This document shows, in pieces, positions 60,542 to 64,000 of a DNA stretch of 64,000 nucleotides. This DNA is from Clostridium sp. 26_22 (GTDB lineage: Bacteria; Bacillota; Clostridia; TANB77; CAG-508), in NCBI GenBank assembly GCA_001916005.1, contig MNRP01000038.1, positions 1 through 64,000 of the forward strand, read 5' to 3'. The notes beneath the pieces are model-generated. The model was given only the letters and a program-made list of their open reading frames with translations, was not told the origin of the DNA and searched no databases. The position numbers and the translations under genes are program-made. Within the stretch, counting starts at the first letter, position 1, and each line of letters opens with the position of its first letter.

Positions 60542-61330
60542 TTTTTGTCTAACATATTCATATAACACAATCCCAGTTGCAACAGAAGCATTCAAGCTTT
60601 CAGTTTTACCAAGCATAGGTATTTTTATTTTTTCATCTGCCATATCTTGAATATTAGTTTCAACACCATTTGCCTCATTTCCTATAACTATAACTTTTTT
60701 ATCAAATTTCACATCATATAAGCTTTTTTCAGTTTGCAAAGAAGTTACAACTAATTTAAATTTATGTTTTCTTACTTCTTTTAAAGTTTTTTCTAAATTT
60801 TCACATTCAATAATTTTAACTCTAAATATTGCCCCCATTGTTGAACGAACAACTTTTGGATTATAACAGTCTGCTGTTCCTTTAGACACTAATATTTGGT
60901 TAAGTCCTACACTATCTACTGTTCTTAATATTGTTCCTAAATTTCCTGGGTCTTGTATATCATCTAATGCAACAATTATATCTTGTGTATAATCTATTTC
61001 CGCTTCTTGTTCATTTGAATTATTTTTTTCTATAATTGCTAATATTCCTTGAGGTGTATTTACTTCAGTTATACTCTTAAAAATCTTGTCACTAACATAC
61101 ACACATTCATATTTAGCAATTTCATACATCAATTCTTTTGGAATAATATCAGTATTTTGACAATTATCGCAAATAACAATTTGTTTAATATTAGCCTTTT
61201 CTTCTATTGCTTCTTTTATTAACTTAATTCCTTCAATAATAAATTCTTTACTTATGTCTCTATATTTTTTATCTTTTAATTTTTTTATATGTTTTATAAA
61301 TTCATTATCTTTACTTGTAATAACTTGCAT
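60533..61330 (-). CDS. TrmH/SpoU-family RNA 2'-O-methyltransferase
   Basis: 265 residues from the ATG ending at 61330 (AGAGGAG site). N-terminal substrate-binding part (SKDNEFIKHIKKLKDKKYR, EFIIEGIKLIKEA) and the SPOUT domain with ALDDIQDPGNLGTILRT, VIGNEANGV and IPMLGKTESLNASVATGI. Probably a 23S rRNA methyltransferase (RlmB/YsgA-like); target not determined. It begins 31 bases after mfd. Confidence 0.9.
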   Translation of the reverse strand: MQVITSKDNEFIKHIKKLKDKKYRDISKEFIIEGIKLIKEAIEEKANIKQIVICDNCQNTDIIPKELMYEIAKYECVYVSDKIFKSITEVNTPQGILAIIEKNNSNEQEAEIDYTQDIIVALDDIQDPGNLGTILRTVDSVGLNQILVSKGTADCYNPKVVRSTMGAIFRVKIIECENLEKTLKEVRKHKFKLVVTSLQTEKSLYDVKFDKKVIVIGNEANGVETNIQDMADEKIKIPMLGKTESLNASVATGIVLYEYVRQKLT

Positions 61331-61361
61331 TTTTTCTCCTCTTTCAAACAATTTTTATTAG

Positions 61362-64000
61362 TTACAATTGTTTTAAAAACTCTGTAACATCATTTAATAT
61401 TTGTCTTTCGTTTGTTGTGCCTATTTCAAGTGTAATCATTGTTTTTATTCCTGGTGAAAATTTTATTCTGTTCTTATATGTTTTTAGTAATTTTTGTAAG
61501 TCTATTTCATATTTGCTTTGTTCAAAGGTAAATACTACAGCAGTTCTCTTACTTGCTATTTTACTTATTGAAAATGGCTTTGCTAAGTATTTTATTCTTG
61601 CTATATCTAATAAATTCTCTAATTCAGCTGGCATATTTCCAAATCTATCTATTATTTCATCAACCACATTTTGTATATCTTCTTCTTTTCTACATAATGC
61701 TATATTTTGATAGATTTCTATTTTTTGTGCTGAGTCTTCTATGTATTCATCTGGAATATAGCTTGTTACATTTAAGTCAATTTGAATGTCTATATCTGAT
61801 TCAATTTCAGTTCCTTGCATTTCTTTTACTACTTCATCTAATAGATTGCAATATGTATCATATCCTACTTGTTCTAAATGACCCGATTGGATTTCTCCAA
61901 GCAAACTTCCTGCTCCTCTTATTTCCAAGTCTCTCATTGCAATTTTAAATCCCGAACCAAATTCAGTAAATTCTTTTATTGCTTTTAGTCTTTTGTCTGC
62001 TTCTTCTGATAACATTTTGTCTTTTCTATATGTTATATATGCATATGCTTGTCTGTCAGACCTTCCTACTCTTCCTCTTATTTGATATAATGCTGCTAAT
62101 CCCATTCTATCTGCATTTTCTACTATAATTGTATTGGCATTTGCAATGTCTATACCAGATTCTAATATTGTTGTGCATACTAACACATTTGATTTTTTGT
62201 CAATAAAATCTTGCATTATTTCTTCTATTTGATTTCCTGACATTCGTCCGTGTGCATAACTTACTTTCGCCTCTGGAACTAATCTTGATATTTCATCTGC
62301 CTTTCTTTGTATTGTATCTACTCTATTATAAATATAAAATACTTGGCCATCTCTTTCTAATTCTTTTGTTATTGCTTCTTTTATAACTTCTTGATCATAC
62401 TCTAATACATAAGTTTGCACCGGTTTTCTGTTATGAGGTGGCTCATATATTACTGACATATCTCTTATTCCAACTATTGACATATGCATTGTTCTAGGAA
62501 TTGGTGTTGCTGTCATTGTTAATACATCTATATTTGATTTATATTCTTTTATTTTTTCTTTTGCTTTTACTCCAAATCTGTGTTCCTCATCTATTATTAA
62601 TAATCCAATATCTTTAAATTCTACATCTTTGCTAAGCATTCTATGTGTTCCAATTACAATATCAACTTCTCCTAGTTTTAATTTTTTTACTACTTCATCT
62701 TGATATTTTTTACTCTTAAATCTGTTTAGTATATCTACTTTTATTGGGAATTCTGCCATTCTGTCTCTAAATTCTTCATATTGTTGTTGTGCTAATACTG
62801 TTGTTGGTACTAAATATGCAACTTGTTTATGGTCCATAACAGCTTTAAAGGCTGCTCTTATTGCAACTTCTGTTTTTCCATACCCAACATCACCACAAAG
62901 TAATCTGTCCATTGGTCTTTGATTTTCCATGTCTTTTTTTACTTCTTCAATACATCTTAATTGGTCATCTGTTTCTTGATATGGAAAACTATTTTCAAAT
63001 TGACTTTGCCATGGTGTATCTTTACTAAACGCATAGCCTTTTGCTTTTTCTCTTTTTGCATATAATTCTATTAATTCTTTTGCAACAGCTCTTAAATTTT
63101 TCTTTACTTTTTCTTTTGTTTTAATCCAATCTTTACTTCCTAAGCTATTTATTGGTGGGTTTATTGCATCTCCTCCAACATATTTTCTTATTGAATCTAA
63201 TTGGCTAGTTGGTACATATAAGATTGCATCATTTTTATATTTTAGTTTTATATAATCTTTTGTTGTTCCATCTGCAGTAATAGTATTTACACCAACAAAA
63301 ATTCCTATTCCATAATTTTTGTGTACAACATAATCTCCTATTTTTAAATCTGCAAATACTACTTTTTCTCCTTCTTTATATGCTTTATTTGCAAAAGTCT
63401 TCTTTTTCTTTCCTTCAATTAATTCATCAGCAGATACTACAACTTGATTTATTTCAAAATTTTCAAATCCGTTTGGTAATTTTCCTATTGTTATTGTTAC
63501 TATTTTTTCTGTTGATTTTACTATTATTGTTTTATCAAGTTTTTCATCTATTGTACAAGCTATCTCTTCTTTTTCTAAGATTTCTTTTAATTTTTTTGCT
63601 TTTTCTTTTGTTGATACCATTACATATATGCTTTTTTGTTCTTTATTCCATCTTTTTATATCTTCAAATAAATTTTCAATTTCACTTTTATAATAATTTA
63701 TTTGTCTATAATTAAATGTATATTTTTCAGCTTGCCTATTTGTAACTATATCTTGCTTTTCAAAATAAATTACTGATTTTTCATTTTCTAATTGATTCAA
63801 ATCTATGCTAGTTATATTTTTTAATGCCTCTGGTACTATTTTTTCTTTTTCTATTAAATTTTTCATTAAATTCGAATTATCTTGTGATATATTTCTTTGT
63901 CTTGCTTCAATTTTGCTTATTTCATCTAATATAATTAAATAATTATCATTTAGATATTCTAATAAAGTTGATTGTTTATCATAAAATTCATTAAAGTATT
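61362..64000 (-). CDS. mfd: transcription-repair coupling factor Mfd, partial at the window edge
   Basis: The frame continues to base 64000 without a start, so the N-terminus is outside the window; 878 residues are visible. It includes the end of the UvrB-like region (LLEYLNDNYLIILDE), the RNA polymerase interaction domain (GDYVVHKNYGIGIFVG), the helicase motor (Walker A LLCGDVGYGKTEVA, DEEH box LLIIDEEHRFGV, TATPIPRT, QIRGRVGRSD) and the C-terminal TRCF domain. Removes stalled RNA polymerase and recruits UvrA. An internal ATG at 63866 is not the true start. Confidence 0.96.
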   Translation of the reverse strand, partial: YFNEFYDKQSTLLEYLNDNYLIILDEISKIEARQRNISQDNSNLMKNLIEKEKIVPEALKNITSIDLNQLENEKSVIYFEKQDIVTNRQAEKYTFNYRQINYYKSEIENLFEDIKRWNKEQKSIYVMVSTKEKAKKLKEILEKEEIACTIDEKLDKTIIVKSTEKIVTITIGKLPNGFENFEINQVVVSADELIEGKKKKTFANKAYKEGEKVVFADLKIGDYVVHKNYGIGIFVGVNTITADGTTKDYIKLKYKNDAILYVPTSQLDSIRKYVGGDAINPPINSLGSKDWIKTKEKVKKNLRAVAKELIELYAKREKAKGYAFSKDTPWQSQFENSFPYQETDDQLRCIEEVKKDMENQRPMDRLLCGDVGYGKTEVAIRAAFKAVMDHKQVAYLVPTTVLAQQQYEEFRDRMAEFPIKVDILNRFKSKKYQDEVVKKLKLGEVDIVIGTHRMLSKDVEFKDIGLLIIDEEHRFGVKAKEKIKEYKSNIDVLTMTATPIPRTMHMSIVGIRDMSVIYEPPHNRKPVQTYVLEYDQEVIKEAITKELERDGQVFYIYNRVDTIQRKADEISRLVPEAKVSYAHGRMSGNQIEEIMQDFIDKKSNVLVCTTILESGIDIANANTIIVENADRMGLAALYQIRGRVGRSDRQAYAYITYRKDKMLSEEADKRLKAIKEFTEFGSGFKIAMRDLEIRGAGSLLGEIQSGHLEQVGYDTYCNLLDEVVKEMQGTEIESDIDIQIDLNVTSYIPDEYIEDSAQKIEIYQNIALCRKEEDIQNVVDEIIDRFGNMPAELENLLDIARIKYLAKPFSISKIASKRTAVVFTFEQSKYEIDLQKLLKTYKNRIKFSPGIKTMITLEIGTTNERQILNDVTEFLKQL

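Noticed and set aside
1..64000. tRNA, rRNA, CRISPR arrays, intact insertion sequences or prophage
   Set aside because: No CCA-ended cloverleaf, regular repeat-spacer pattern, transposase or phage structural gene was recognised by reading; a dedicated tRNA/CRISPR scan would be decisive.

Overview
The window is very AT-rich DNA with AGGAGG-type ribosome sites and near-consensus sigma-A promoters. It carries many endospore genes: a gerA-type germination operon, yqfC/yqfD, pdaA, bofA/yaaL and a BofC-like gene. Together these point to an endospore-forming clostridium-like Firmicute, probably an uncultured gut lineage (inference). No rRNA, tRNA, CRISPR array or intact insertion sequence was recognised. 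About 65 genes are described and most are chromosomal housekeeping genes.

Layout. 1-2.6 kb (minus): plsC, a P-loop/Asp23-like fusion, and a membrane-anchored transglutaminase-like protein. 2.7-6.9 kb (plus): germination receptor genes gerA, gerB, gerC and a frameshifted small D-type subunit, closed by a 261-bp fold-back element. 7.2-9.6 kb (minus): rnr and secG. 9.8-11.6 kb: a single secreted protein gene, a YugP-like zinc peptidase and a YlbF-like gene. 11.6-16.7 kb (minus): yerB-like, ybeY, an unknown gene, yqfD, yqfC, pdaA. 17.0-20.1 kb: a complete agr quorum-sensing module, with agrA-agrC on plus facing agrB-agrD on minus; the 39-residue AgrD is easy to miss. 20.2-24.5 kb (minus): pseudouridine synthase, methyltransferase, a small membrane protein, uvrC and an accessory gene. 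24.6-26.7 kb: glmS ribozyme and glmS. 26.8-32.4 kb: an unknown membrane protein, bofA, yaaL, an orphan VirD4/TraG-type ATPase and a metal transporter. 32.5-37.7 kb (minus): a frameshifted membrane protein gene, truA, cdaA, a small protein, pdp, rnhB and a prepilin-like gene. 37.9-45.6 kb: htrA, a DUF3298-like protein, an Rpn-nuclease relic, a ycxB-like gene, clpE and pgsA. 45.7-56.5 kb (minus): bofC-like, comEC, an SH3-NlpC/P60 endopeptidase, ppaC, hslO, a TagO/WecA-rubredoxin fusion, rpiB and an ABC importer. 56.6-64 kb (minus): an XRE regulator with a 405-residue unknown protein, a second Rpn relic, trmL, an SSB-like accessory gene, a TrmH-family methyltransferase and mfd, which runs off the right edge.

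How the genes work together. Spore development and return to growth are covered by YqfC/D, BofA, PdaA and GerA-B-C. The agr module gives cell-density sensing. The envelope is served by GlmS, the TagO-type transferase, PgsA, PlsC, SecG, HtrA and the NlpC/P60 enzyme. CdaA makes c-di-AMP. UvrC, Mfd, RNase HII and ComEC handle DNA repair and uptake. Main points for a second look are the rubredoxin-fused phospho-sugar transferase next to Hsp33, the absence of lipobox cysteines in three families that are normally lipoproteins, the orphan coupling ATPase, the agr module, the 261-bp palindrome, and two genes each broken by a single extra base.
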